From positions 110,598-174,597 of the forward strand of contig CABRYP010000001.1 in assembly GCA_902475245.1 (NCBI GenBank): a stretch of DNA of 64,000 nt. The letters run 5' to 3'. The position numbers and the translations under genes were made by a program. Below the pieces are notes generated by a model that searched no databases, was not told where the DNA came from, and was given only the letters and a program-made list of their open reading frames with translations. Shown here one piece after another: positions 53,643 through 62,297 of the stretch (its first letter is position 1; every line of letters begins with the position of its first letter). Source of the DNA: an uncultured Collinsella sp. (GTDB lineage Bacteria; Actinomycetota; Coriobacteriia; Coriobacteriales; Coriobacteriaceae).

Positions 53643-53736
53643 GTGTTCAGAGGAGCTCTCGACATGCATCTAACGCTACAATAACTACCACGTGGCTGGG
53701 TTTGCCGGCCGAATGTGCGATGCCGTGGGAGGGGAC

Positions 53737-53985
53737 ATGGTCGAGTTTACAAAGACGATTAAAGATCCGTTGGGACTGCATGCCCGCCCGGTTGCGCTGC
53801 TCTACGACATTATTGCCAAGCATCGTAGCAACGTATCGGTCAGCATCGGCGATCGCCATACCGACGGCCGCGATGTAATGGGGCTCATGGCTCTCTACGG
53901 CGAGTGCGGCGAGGACATCATCTTCCGCATTTCGGGCGTAGACGAGGCCTCGTGCGTCACGTCGATCAGAAACCTCTCCCTCTAA
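53737..53985 (+). CDS. HPr-family phosphocarrier with Asp at the regulatory position
   Basis: An 82-residue HPr-like protein of the phosphotransferase system. LGLHARPVALL places the phospho-accepting His at residue 15, as in canonical HPr. The region that is normally KSIMGVMSLG reads RDVMGLMALYG, so the regulatory Ser46 is Asp46. An Asp there cannot be phosphorylated by HPr kinase and could mimic P-Ser46. GGGAGGGG precedes the ATG. It stands alone without ptsI, ptsK or PTS enzyme II genes, so it may be the general HPr or a regulatory paralogue. Confidence 0.88.
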   Translation: MVEFTKTIKDPLGLHARPVALLYDIIAKHRSNVSVSIGDRHTDGRDVMGLMALYGECGEDIIFRISGVDEASCVTSIRNLSL

Positions 53986-53993
53986 ACGCAACA

Positions 53994-54023
53994 ATGTGAC
54001 AAAGGGGCTGTCCCCTTGTCACA
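53994..54023. terminator. Hairpin after the HPr gene
   Basis: TGTGACAAAGGGG and CCCCTTGTCACA arms around CTGT form a near-perfect palindrome. There is no long T-run, and it also resembles the GGGGAC-type intergenic repeats. Confidence 0.55.
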
Positions 54024-54072
54024 CCTGTTTCATATGGGAAACTTTTTCGAAAACTGAATAGGAACCCTTTCC

Positions 54073-54127
54073 AAAAAGTTAACCACGTGCTAGTTTACTG
54101 TAGCGAACATAGACGTGGTTAACTTTT
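54073..54127. promoter_or_regulatory. Inverted repeat upstream of feoA (putative metal-regulator site)
   Basis: AAAAGTTAACCACGT and ACGTGGTTAACTTTT (15 bp, perfect) are 24 bp apart, ending 43 bp before the first feoA. The half-site AAAGTTA recurs in the palindrome before feoB, suggesting one shared regulator. Confidence 0.6.
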
Positions 54128-54170
54128 GCTGCGTCGATGTTGAGGACGAACTGACGTTAGGAGCACACTC

Positions 54171-54413
54171 ATGTCTTGCGGACCGCAGATGCCGGCCATG
54201 CCGCTTTCGATGGTGAAAGCGGGCGAAACCGTGCACGTGTCTCGTGTAAAGGGCAATGAGGACATGAAGCACCACCTCAAGGACCTCGGCTTTGTCGAGG
54301 GCAGTGAGGTTCACGTGGTGAGCTCGAGTGGCGCCAATATCATCGTCACCGTGCTGGGCGCACGCTTTGGTATCGACACCAAGGTCGCCATGCACATCAT
54401 GACCGTCGGTTAG
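54171..54413 (+). CDS. feoA: FeoA domain protein 1
   Basis: A small (80 aa) SH3-like cytosolic protein that supports FeoB-dependent ferrous iron uptake. KAGETVHVSRVKGNEDMKHHLKDLGFVEGSEVHVVS is the FeoA fold, with the L-x-x-L-G-x-x-x-G-x-x-V pattern. The N-terminal MSCGPQMPAMPL adds a Cys. GTTAGGAGC precedes the ATG. It is the first gene of the feo cluster, behind an inverted repeat. Confidence 0.92.
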   Translation: MSCGPQMPAMPLSMVKAGETVHVSRVKGNEDMKHHLKDLGFVEGSEVHVVSSSGANIIVTVLGARFGIDTKVAMHIMTVG

Positions 54414-54452
54414 TTCGCAGCATTTCATAAAAGCTGAAAGGGGGAAAAGAAT

Positions 54453-54674
54453 ATGAAGACGTTGGGTGACGTTAAGGTGGGCGAGAGCTCTACCATCGTC
54501 AAGCTTCACGGCGAGGGCGCGCTTCGCCGTCACCTTATGGACCTGGGCCTCATCAAGGGCACTTCGTTCAAGGTCGTTAAGGTTGCACCGCTCGGAGATC
54601 CGGTCGAGATCAACGTGCGCGGCTACGAGCTTTCCATCCGCAAGGAGGAGGCTGCCGTCGTCGAGGTCCAGTAA
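54453..54674 (+). CDS. feoA: FeoA domain protein 2
   Basis: A second FeoA-type protein of 73 residues, 39 bases after the first: TLGDVKVGESSTIVKLHGEG, RHLMDLGLIKGTSFKVVKVAPLGDPVEI, then the usual ending YELSIRKEEAAVVEV. It is closer to the canonical FeoA than the first copy, including the PLGDPxE motif that copy 1 lacks. AAAGGGGG precedes the ATG. Confidence 0.93.
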   Translation: MKTLGDVKVGESSTIVKLHGEGALRRHLMDLGLIKGTSFKVVKVAPLGDPVEINVRGYELSIRKEEAAVVEVQ

Positions 54675-54702
54675 GGGCCCGCGGCAAGTATTTATGCAGA
54701 TA

Positions 54703-54722
54703 AAGTTAGGTTTTTCTAACTT
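54703..54722. promoter_or_regulatory. AAGTTAG-N6-CTAACTT palindrome upstream of feoB
   Basis: Perfect 7-bp arms around GTTTTT, in AT-rich sequence 76 bp before feoB. It resembles DtxR/IdeR/MntR-type boxes (TTAGG...CTAA). Its presence inside the cluster suggests separate iron control of feoB. Confidence 0.6.
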
Positions 54723-54797
54723 AAATTTGCAATGTTGAAGCACATTATCCAGCCCGTGCGGAGAAAGCAGCGCGGGCACACAAGGAAGAAGGATTGA

Positions 54798-57125
54798 ATG
54801 GCGGATTCTCAGATCCATGTCGCGCTGGCGGGTAACCCCAACTGCGGCAAGACCACGCTTTTCAACCTGATCACCGGCGCCAACGGCTACGTTGGCAACT
54901 GGCCCGGTGTCACGGTTGAGAAAAAGGAAGCCAAGCTCCTAAGCGACAAGAACGTTACCATCACGGACCTCCCCGGCATCTACTCGCTTTCCCCCTACAG
55001 CCCCGAGGAGCAGTGCTCGCGCGACTACCTCATGAGCGGCGAGCCCGATGTCGTTGTCCAGGTGGTCGATGCCACCAACCTCGAGCGCAACCTGTACCTG
55101 GCGCTTCAGGTTATCGAGACCGGCCTGCCCGTGGTCGTCGCCCTCAACATGGCCGACCTGGTCGAGAAGAACGGCGACAAGATTGACACGGACAAGCTTT
55201 CCAAGAAGCTCGGCTGCCCGGTCATGATGATCTCGGCTCTTAAGAACAAGGGCATTACCGAGCTCTTTGAGCAGGTCAAGAAGTCCGCTGCTTCCAAGGG
55301 CCAGGTGCCGGAGCACAAGTTCGATTCCTCTATCGAGGACGTTCTGGACCACATCGAGAACAACCTGCCGGCGAGCGTTCCCGCCAACAAGCGTCGCTAC
55401 TACGCTGTCAAGCTGTTTGAGCGCGATGCGGACGCCTGCAAGCTCATCAACCTTACCAAGGAGAAGGCCGATCGCGTTGAGCAGCTGGTCGCCCAGTGCG
55501 AGCAGGATTGCGACGACGATGCCGAGTCCATCATCACCGGCGAGCGCTATGGCGTGATTGCCCACATTATCGACGAGTGCATGACCAAGGCTCCGGCCAA
55601 GATGAGCACCTCCGAGAAGATCGACCGCGTGGTTACCAATCGTATCCTGGGTCTGCCGATTTTTGTGGTCATCATGTTCTGCGTGTACTACATTGCCGTT
55701 TCCACCCTGGGCGGCACGGTGACCGACTTTACCAACGACCAGCTCTTCGGCACCGACGGCTGGTATGTGCTCGGCCAGGGTCGCGACGCCTACGATGAGG
55801 CTGTCGAGGCCGCGGGCGACGACGCCGATTCGATTGACCCGGCGGAGTACGGCCCCTATGTCCCGGGTATCACCACCGCGGTGCATGACGCTCTCGTGGC
55901 GGGCGGTACCGAGGACGGTGGTCTGGTCGATTCGCTCGTCTGCGACGGCATCGTGGCTGGCATCGGCGCCATCATGGGTTTCGTCCCGCAGATGTTCCTG
56001 CTCTTTGTGATGCTGTCTTTCTTGGAGGACTGCGGTTACATGGCCCGCGTCGCCTTCATCATGGACCGCGTGTTCCGCCGCTTTGGCCTGTCCGGTAAGT
56101 CCTTTATCCCCATGCTCGTGTCCTCGGGCTGCGGCGTCCCCGGCGTCATGGCCACCAAGACCATCGAGAACGAGAAGGACCGTCGCATGACGGTCATGAC
56201 CACCACGTTCATCCCTTGCGGCGCCAAGCTGCCGATCATCGCCCTGCTCATGGGTTCCATCATTGGCGACTCTTCTACCACCGCTGCGTGGATCAGCCCG
56301 CTCTTCTACTTCCTGGGCGTCTTTGCCGTCATTGCCTCGGGCCTCATGCTCAAGAAGACCAAGCTCTTCGCCGGTCGCCCGACGCCGTTCGTTATGGAGC
56401 TTCCCGCCTATCACTTCCCGGCAATCCGCTCTTGGGCGCTGCATGTATGGGAGCGCTGCTGGGCCTTTATCAAGAAGGCCGGCACGGTCATCTTCGCGTC
56501 CACCGTCGTGGTTTGGTTCCTCTCCAACTTTGGTAGCTACAACGGTTCCTTCGGCTTCCTGCCTGCGATGGACGGCATCCCCGAGGAGTTTATGGACTAC
56601 TCCGTGCTCGCCATGCTGGGCAACCTGGTCGCCTGGATCTTCGCCCCGCTCGGCTTTAGCACCTGGCAGGCCACCGCGCTGACTGTCTCTGGACTTGTCG
56701 CCAAGGAGAACGTCGTCGCCACCGCCGGCTCGCTGCTGTCCGTTGCCGACGCCGCCGAGACCGACCCGAGCCTGTGGACCGCGTTCGCCGGCATGTTCCC
56801 GACTATGGGCGCTTGCGTTGCCTTTGGCGCCTTTAACCTGCTGTGCGCCCCGTGCTTTGCCGCCATGGGCACTATCCGCAACCAGATGGACTCCGGCAAG
56901 TGGACCGCGATTGCCATCGGCTACGAGTGCGCCTTTGCCTGGGTGATCGGCCTGTTCATCAACCAGTTCTACAACCTGCTTGTCCTTGGCCAGTTTGGTA
57001 TTTGGACGGTTGTAGCCATCGTTCTGCTGGCTGCGATGCTCTTCCAGATCTTCCGTCCCATGCCCAAGCACGCTTGGACCGACGAGGACGAGACCAACAC
57101 CGCTTCCGCTGCAGTTTCCGCTTAA
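54798..57125 (+). CDS. feoB: Ferrous iron transport protein FeoB
   Basis: The GTP-driven membrane transporter of Fe2+, 775 residues. The N-terminal G domain has GNPNCGKTTLFN (G1), DLPGIYSLSPYSPEE (G3), LNMADLVEKNGD (G4) and SALKNKG (G5). A helical GDI-like domain reaches about residue 270. The membrane domain has two Gate motifs (VSSGCGVPGVMATKTIEN and a second near FNLLCAPCFAAMG) and FIPCGAKLPIIALL. A loop of about 60 residues between the first two membrane helices (GTDGWYVLGQGRDAYDEAVE) is longer than usual. GAAGGATTG precedes the ATG. Confidence 0.96.
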   Translation: MADSQIHVALAGNPNCGKTTLFNLITGANGYVGNWPGVTVEKKEAKLLSDKNVTITDLPGIYSLSPYSPEEQCSRDYLMSGEPDVVVQVVDATNLERNLYLALQVIETGLPVVVALNMADLVEKNGDKIDTDKLSKKLGCPVMMISALKNKGITELFEQVKKSAASKGQVPEHKFDSSIEDVLDHIENNLPASVPANKRRYYAVKLFERDADACKLINLTKEKADRVEQLVAQCEQDCDDDAESIITGERYGVIAHIIDECMTKAPAKMSTSEKIDRVVTNRILGLPIFVVIMFCVYYIAVSTLGGTVTDFTNDQLFGTDGWYVLGQGRDAYDEAVEAAGDDADSIDPAEYGPYVPGITTAVHDALVAGGTEDGGLVDSLVCDGIVAGIGAIMGFVPQMFLLFVMLSFLEDCGYMARVAFIMDRVFRRFGLSGKSFIPMLVSSGCGVPGVMATKTIENEKDRRMTVMTTTFIPCGAKLPIIALLMGSIIGDSSTTAAWISPLFYFLGVFAVIASGLMLKKTKLFAGRPTPFVMELPAYHFPAIRSWALHVWERCWAFIKKAGTVIFASTVVVWFLSNFGSYNGSFGFLPAMDGIPEEFMDYSVLAMLGNLVAWIFAPLGFSTWQATALTVSGLVAKENVVATAGSLLSVADAAETDPSLWTAFAGMFPTMGACVAFGAFNLLCAPCFAAMGTIRNQMDSGKWTAIAIGYECAFAWVIGLFINQFYNLLVLGQFGIWTVVAIVLLAAMLFQIFRPMPKHAWTDEDETNTASAAVSA

Positions 57126-57156
57126 GTCCGAATAAGGATCAGCCCCTTTCCACGAG

Positions 57157-57190
57157 CCCGGGTGTCCCAGCGACACTCGGGCTTTTTGGT
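57157..57190 (+). terminator. feoB terminator
   Basis: AGCCCGGGTGTC/GACACTCGGGCT stem with a short CCAGC loop and TTTTTGG tail. Confidence 0.85.
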
Positions 57191-57215
57191 GAGGGAGATG
57201 TGGCGTTTCCGCAGA

Positions 57216-57256
57216 TAAAACCGACCAAAATATACCTGTCCCTTTTTGGCAGGTGG
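57216..57256. repeat. Hairpin with GGGACAGGTATA loop, copy 3
   Basis: Reads ACCGACC-AAAATATACCTGTCCC-TTTTTGGCAGGT. It is the minus-strand form of the loop found twice after proC, with a decayed stem and one loop change. Confidence 0.6.
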
Positions 57257-57300
57257 AGAATGGGGTAAAGTAAGTGGTGGTTAACTAGAGGAGGCTTGCT

Positions 57301-57501
57301 ATGGCACCTATCGATATTGTTGTACTGGCTGTTATCGGCATTGCGTTTGTCGCCGTGTGCGTGCGCATTTATCGCAAGGGCACCTGCGCCGACTGCGCTC
57401 AGGGCGGCGTTTGCACGGGACATTGTTCCAACAAAAAAACCTGCGCCGCACTTAAGGGCGTGGACAAAATTGCCGAAGACTTGGGCCGCGGTATCAAGTA
57501 A
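57301..57501 (+). CDS. FeoB-associated Cys-rich membrane protein
   Basis: A 66-residue protein with one N-terminal membrane helix (IDIVVLAVIGIAFVAVCVRIY) and a Cys-rich tail (CADCAQGGVCTGHCSNKKTCAAL, six Cys from residue 25 on). This is the pattern of the FeoB-associated Cys-rich family encoded downstream of feoB in many anaerobes. It may handle iron or act as a FeoC-like accessory; the function is unproven. GAGGAGGC precedes the ATG. Confidence 0.88.
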   Translation: MAPIDIVVLAVIGIAFVAVCVRIYRKGTCADCAQGGVCTGHCSNKKTCAALKGVDKIAEDLGRGIK

Positions 57502-57513
57502 GGTCCGTCATCC

Positions 57514-57549
57514 AAGCGCCTCGCGAGCATCCGTTTGCGGGGCGCTTTG
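57514..57549 (+). terminator. Terminator after the feo cluster
   Basis: AAGCGCCTCGC/GCGGGGCGCTT stem with loop GAGCATCCGTTT, followed by TGC. Confidence 0.65.
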
Positions 57550-57644
57550 CACATTTGGCGGCGAGCGCGGCGAGTTGAAGAGTGATTTTGGGGTATCGTT
57601 ACCTGTACTGTTAATTGGCAACTTATCTATAACGGAGTAACCCC

Positions 57645-58724
57645 ATGAGCGCTCGCGTAACCATGAAGGACATTGCCGCCGAGCTTGGCGTTTCCATCAA
57701 TACCGTGCACAAGGCCCTGACGGGTAAGGCCGGCGTGAGCGAATCCGTGCGCTCCAAGGTGAATGCCAAGGCCGAGGCCATGGGCTACCATCGCAACACA
57801 AGTGCCTCGAGCCTGCGCCGCAAGGATATCAACCTGGTGTTTTGCCTGCCCCGCGCATCGCGCGAGGGGGCGTACTTTTTCCGTTACCTTTGGGAAGGCT
57901 GCAACCGCTTTGAGCAGGAGGTCATCGATCAGGGCATTACGGTTGAGCGCGTAGAATTTGGCGTGGGCGGCTACGCCGATGCGCTCGAGCAGATTGATGA
58001 GCGTCTGCAGGTAGGCGAGAAGATCGATGGTCTGCTTGCCTATGTTCCGGGCGATGACCGCGCGACCGAGCTCTTGAGGCAGATTGCCGAGGCGGGCGTG
58101 ACAATCGAGCTCGTAGACGGCGACCGCCCGCATTTGAACCGTTTGGGTGCGAGCTTGGCCGACTATTCGACGGCAGGCAGCCTTATGGCCGAGCAGGCGG
58201 CAAACCTGGTCCATGCTTCTGGTGCTGACGCTCGCGTGCTCCTCTTGACAGGCGACCCTTATACCGATTCGCACTATTTAACCGCCCGCGCCTTCCATAA
58301 TTACCTGCGCGAACATGATATTCCGTGGCAGGTCGAGGACCTTGTCGGCGCCCATGCGCAAGTCAAACAGCTCGAGTGCGAGCTTGAGAAGCGCTTGAGT
58401 GCACCGAACGCCCCCGAACTTATCTGTAGTGTTTTTGCCGTTGGTTCCGAAGTGGTCGCCGACGCGCTCGTTTCGAGCGGCAAGGCTGGCCAGGTCATGG
58501 TAATTGGCAACGACCTATTTCCCGAAAGCGCTTTGGCTTTGCGCCGTGGCATCTTTACCAATATCGTCTATAAGGACCCGGTGAGTCTGGCATACCGCGG
58601 TGCTAAGACGCTGGGCGATTATCTGCTGTGGGGAAGGACTCCGGCGGAGCCCGTGCAGAAGGGTTCCGTCGAGATGGTGTTTGCCAGCAACGTCGACCGC
58701 TACTGCAAGCTTGCGGGAATTTAG
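57645..58724 (+). CDS. LacI family regulator, probable repressor of the uxa operon
   Basis: A 359-residue LacI/GalR protein. HTH: VTMKDIAAELGVSINTVHKALTGKAGVSE, with hinge SASSLRRKD. The effector domain contains INLVFCLPRASREGAYFF, DGLLAYVPGDDRATELL and VMVIGNDLFPESALALRRG, typical of sugar-binding regulators. It precedes the uronate genes in the same direction, separated by a terminator and two TGAACGTTCA palindromes, so it is the best candidate to bind them; this is inference. GGAG lies 8 bases before the ATG. Confidence 0.88.
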   Translation: MSARVTMKDIAAELGVSINTVHKALTGKAGVSESVRSKVNAKAEAMGYHRNTSASSLRRKDINLVFCLPRASREGAYFFRYLWEGCNRFEQEVIDQGITVERVEFGVGGYADALEQIDERLQVGEKIDGLLAYVPGDDRATELLRQIAEAGVTIELVDGDRPHLNRLGASLADYSTAGSLMAEQAANLVHASGADARVLLLTGDPYTDSHYLTARAFHNYLREHDIPWQVEDLVGAHAQVKQLECELEKRLSAPNAPELICSVFAVGSEVVADALVSSGKAGQVMVIGNDLFPESALALRRGIFTNIVYKDPVSLAYRGAKTLGDYLLWGRTPAEPVQKGSVEMVFASNVDRYCKLAGI

Positions 58725-58817
58725 CCGCTTGGGCGGGTACCCCCTCTTGCGACGTACATTTTTGGGAATATTCAGCAAACGCATGTTCCGATAGAGGGAC
58801 AGAACGACTGTTTTACG

Positions 58818-58859
58818 TGCCGCCGGTGGCGTAATTCGCCATCGGCGGCACTTATTTAT
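58818..58859 (+). terminator. Terminator after the LacI gene
   Basis: GTGCCGCCGGTGGCG/CGCCATCGGCGGCAC arms around TAATT with TTATTTATT behind. The rest of the gap up to the operators (58860-59079) shows no gene. Confidence 0.8.
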
Positions 58860-59079
58860 TCCGATCGGGCGCAATATGCGTATCAAATAGGGCGTCAAGG
58901 ACGGTACGCGGTGCGCTCCGATGCTGAATAGTCCCAAAAATGAACGTCGGGACATGACCCACCTGGACAAAAGCGCTCATGTTTGGTGTTCGGGGACGCC
59001 AGCCGAGCCGCAACATAAACAGATTACAGCTCCAACAACCGTTGAACGGGCAAAATCGACCGTTCGCCCCGTGAGGGTT

Positions 59080-59095
59080 AGGTGAACGTTCACCT
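59080..59095 (+). promoter_or_regulatory. uxa operator 1
   Basis: AGGTGAACGTTCACCT is a perfect 16-bp palindrome. It overlaps a likely -35 (TTCACC). Confidence 0.85.
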
Positions 59096-59119
59096 TTTCA
59101 GCCGTAATGAACTAGTATA
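59089..59119 (+). promoter_or_regulatory. uxaC promoter
   Basis: TTCACC, an 18-bp spacer and TAGTAT. The two operators cover the -35 and abut the -10, an arrangement suited to repression. Confidence 0.55.
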
Positions 59120-59133
59120 GTGAACGTTCACCT
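59118..59133 (+). promoter_or_regulatory. uxa operator 2
   Basis: TAGTGAACGTTCACCT has the same TGAACGTTCA centre as operator 1, with centres 38 bp apart. Confidence 0.8.
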
Positions 59134-59185
59134 AAAGGATAACGAGCGCGCCGTGCGCCCGTTTTGCCAACAAAGGGGTTGTTTG

Positions 59186-60613
59186 ATGAAAAACTTTATG
59201 GACGATCAGGATTTCATGCTGAGCACCAAGACCGGCGAGGAGCTGTTCCACAACTTTGCCGAGGGCATGCCCATCGTCGACTATCACTGCCACATTTCTC
59301 CCAAGGAAATCTGGGATGACAAGCGTTTCGAGAACATCACCGAGGTTTGGCTGGGCGGCGACCACTACAAGTGGCGCCTGATGCGCGCCAACGGCGTTGA
59401 CGAGCGCTTCATTACCGGCGATGCCCCCGCCCGCGAGAAGTTCCAAAAGTGGGCCGAGACCCTGGGCCGTTGCGTGGGCAACCCCGTCTTTGAGTGGAGC
59501 CACCTGGAGCTTAAGCGCTACTTTGGCTACGAGGGCGTTCTGAACGGCAAAACCGCTCAGGAGGTCTGGGACCTTGCCAACGCCAAGCTCGCCGAGTCCA
59601 GCTTTACTTGCCGCAACCTGATCAAGCGGTCTAACGTCCGCATGATCTGCACTACCGACGATCCCGCCGATAGCTTTGAGTGGCATAAAAAGATTGCCGC
59701 CGACGACAGCTTTGACGTTCAGGTCGTTCCTGCCATGCGCCCCGATGCCGCCCTGCGCATCGAGCGTGGCCAGGAGTTCGCCGACTACTGCAAGCATCTC
59801 TCCGAGGTTGCCGGCGTTGAGATCAGCGACTTCGAGGGCATGAAGGCCGCCATCTCCAAGCGCTACGATGTCGCCCACGAGCTGGGCTGCCGCGCTTCTG
59901 ACCACGCGCTCGACTACGTTATGTACGTTCCGGCTACCGCCGACGAGATCGAGACTATCTTTGCCAAGGGCCTTGCCGCCGAGCCGCTTACCGAGGACGA
60001 GGTCCTCAAGTACAAGACGGCCTTCATGCAGTTTGTCGCCGGCGAGTACGTCCGTCTGGGCTGGGCCATGCAGTTGCACTTTGGCTGCAAGCGTGACAAC
60101 AACCGCGCTATGTTCGCCAAGCTCGGTCCCGACACCGGCTACGACTGCATCTCCAATTACACGCCGTCCGACCAGCTGGCCGATTTCCTCAACTCCATCC
60201 AGGAGTTCACGGGTCTGCCCAAGACCATCCTGTACAGCCTGAACCCCATCGACAACACCATGATCGATACTGTGATGGGCTGCTTCCAGGAGGCTCCAAC
60301 CGCCGGCAAGATCCAGAACGGCTCTGCCTGGTGGTTCAACGACAACGAGGTCGGTATGCGCGAGCAGCTCACGGCCCTTGCCAACGAGGGCGTGCTGGGC
60401 AACTTTGTGGGCATGCTTACCGACTCCCGTTCCTTCTTGTCCTATCCGCGTCACGAGTACTTCCGTCGCGTGCTGTGCAGCGTGATCGGCGAGTGGGTCG
60501 AGCAGGGCAAGTACCCGGCCGACATGGAGCTGCTGGGCACCATCGTGCGCGACATCAGCTACAACAATGCGGTCCGCTACTTTGGCTTTGACCTGGACAC
60601 CGTCGAGGCCTAA
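59186..60613 (+). CDS. uxaC: Uronate isomerase UxaC
   Basis: UxaC interconverts glucuronate/fructuronate and galacturonate/tagaturonate. It is an amidohydrolase-fold protein of 475 residues (E. coli 470). Features are VDYHCHISPKEIWDD near the N-terminus, NLIKRSNVRMICTTDDPADS, MQLHFGCKRDNN, and MLTDSRSFLSYPRHEYFRR near the end. The ATG after AAAGGGG gives MKNFMDDQDFML, the normal start; the longer frame begins inside operator 2. It is the first gene of uxaC-uxaB-uxaA. Confidence 0.96.
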   Translation: MKNFMDDQDFMLSTKTGEELFHNFAEGMPIVDYHCHISPKEIWDDKRFENITEVWLGGDHYKWRLMRANGVDERFITGDAPAREKFQKWAETLGRCVGNPVFEWSHLELKRYFGYEGVLNGKTAQEVWDLANAKLAESSFTCRNLIKRSNVRMICTTDDPADSFEWHKKIAADDSFDVQVVPAMRPDAALRIERGQEFADYCKHLSEVAGVEISDFEGMKAAISKRYDVAHELGCRASDHALDYVMYVPATADEIETIFAKGLAAEPLTEDEVLKYKTAFMQFVAGEYVRLGWAMQLHFGCKRDNNRAMFAKLGPDTGYDCISNYTPSDQLADFLNSIQEFTGLPKTILYSLNPIDNTMIDTVMGCFQEAPTAGKIQNGSAWWFNDNEVGMREQLTALANEGVLGNFVGMLTDSRSFLSYPRHEYFRRVLCSVIGEWVEQGKYPADMELLGTIVRDISYNNAVRYFGFDLDTVEA

Positions 60614-60708
60614 ACCCGCATCGAATCACATCGAACTCGGGAGCGCCGTTGCCACACGCGGCGCCCCGTTTTACTTGCACGCCAACAGCTATCTAAGGAG
60701 AGACATAG

Positions 60709-62223
60709 ATGGAGAACATCAGCTACGATGCGCTCGAGAAGATCGGCTACAAGGGCTACCTGCTGCCCAAGGACGCGCCCGAGAAGGTTCTGCAGTTTGG
60801 CGAGGGCAATTTCCTGCGCGCCTTCGTCGACCGCTTCTTTGACATGGGCAACGAGGCAACCGGCTGGAACGGCAAGATCGTCATGGTCCAGCCCATCAAC
60901 GGCGCCTTTGGCTTTGCCGATGGCATCAATGCCCAGGACGACCTGTATACCGTGCTGATGCGCGGCAAAGAGAACGGCGACACGGTTGACGAGTCCCGCG
61001 TGATCAGCGCCTGCAGCCGCTGCCTCAATCCGTATCGCGAGGCGGACTATCGCGCCATCATGGAGGTCGCTGTCTCCGACGATCTGGAGATCATCGTTTC
61101 CAACACCACCGAGGCCGGCATTGCCTACGATCCGTCCTGCAAGGCCGACGACATGCCGCCTGCGAGCTTCCCCGCCAAACTTGTTCAGGTCCTGCATGCC
61201 CGCTGGGCTGCCGGCAAGCCGGGCGTTATCGTGCTTGCCTGCGAGCTCATCGACCACAATGGCGAGGAGCTGTTGCGCATCATGAACCAGTACGTGAGCG
61301 ACTGGGGCTGGGAAGACGAGTTCTCGCAGTGGATGTCCAACGACTGCACCGTCTGCACCACGCTCGTCGACACTATCGTGCCGGGTCGTATCCGCGACGC
61401 ATCCGAGGCTGCGGCGGTTGCCGAGCGCTTGGGCTATGAGGATCCCTTCCTGACTGTGCGCGAGCCCTTCCAGATGTGGGGCATCCAGGGTGACGAGTCG
61501 CTTGCCGAGAAGCTTCCCTTTGTGAAGGCCGGCCTGCCGGGTGTCTTTGTGACCCCCGACGTCACCCCGTACAAGAAACGCAAAGTCCGCATCCTCAACG
61601 GCGCCCACACCGCCTTTGTGCCGGGTTCCTGGGTCGCTGGCTTTGATATCGTGCGCGATTGCATGCACGACGAGACCGTTCGCGGCTTCATGAACACCAT
61701 GCTCTACGACGAGGTCATCCCGACGCTTGCCGCCGACCTGGATGTCGAGGACTGCAAGGCCTTTGCCGCCGCCGTCGAGAACCGCTTCGACAACCCGTTT
61801 ATCGACCACGCGCTGCTCTCCATTTGTCTCAACTCCACCGCCAAGTGGCGTGCCCGCGACCTGCCCACGCTCAAGGACTACGTTGCCAAGACCGGCAGCC
61901 TGCCCAAGTGCCTGGCGACGAGCCTCGCTACGCTCATCGCTTTCTATACGCAGGAGCTCGTTGCTCGCGAGGGAGACGGCCTGCACCTGCGTCGCGCCGA
62001 CGGCACCGAGTACACCGCTCAGGACGATGCCTTCGTGCTCGATTTCTACGCCGCCCATGCCGGCACCGACGATGCCGAGCTGGTGCACGACGCGCTCACC
62101 AATGAGCAGATGTGGGGCGAGAACCTTACGCAGATCGCTGGTCTTGAGGAGTTTGTCGTCGGCGCGCTCGCCGTCGTGCGCACCGAGGGTGCCAAGCAGG
62201 CCTTCGCCAACGCTCAGGCATGA
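60709..62223 (+). CDS. uxaB: Tagaturonate reductase (altronate oxidoreductase) UxaB
   Basis: NADH-dependent reductase of tagaturonate to altronate in galacturonate breakdown; 504 residues, mannitol-dehydrogenase superfamily. The Rossmann part has VLQFGEGNFLRAFVDRF and IIVSNTTEAGI. The catalytic segment is RKVRILNGAHTAFVPGSWVAG, with the Lys and the NGxH motif of the family. AAGGAGAG precedes the ATG. It could in principle act on fructuronate (UxuB-like), but pairing with uxaA and the sequence pattern favour UxaB. Confidence 0.92.
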   Translation: MENISYDALEKIGYKGYLLPKDAPEKVLQFGEGNFLRAFVDRFFDMGNEATGWNGKIVMVQPINGAFGFADGINAQDDLYTVLMRGKENGDTVDESRVISACSRCLNPYREADYRAIMEVAVSDDLEIIVSNTTEAGIAYDPSCKADDMPPASFPAKLVQVLHARWAAGKPGVIVLACELIDHNGEELLRIMNQYVSDWGWEDEFSQWMSNDCTVCTTLVDTIVPGRIRDASEAAAVAERLGYEDPFLTVREPFQMWGIQGDESLAEKLPFVKAGLPGVFVTPDVTPYKKRKVRILNGAHTAFVPGSWVAGFDIVRDCMHDETVRGFMNTMLYDEVIPTLAADLDVEDCKAFAAAVENRFDNPFIDHALLSICLNSTAKWRARDLPTLKDYVAKTGSLPKCLATSLATLIAFYTQELVAREGDGLHLRRADGTEYTAQDDAFVLDFYAAHAGTDDAELVHDALTNEQMWGENLTQIAGLEEFVVGALAVVRTEGAKQAFANAQA

Positions 62224-62297
62224 TTTCCGGCTCGGGCGCGGGACGGCTTGCCCGCGCCTCGACTTCTGCTCAACCTGTTAGGTTAGGACCATTTGTA

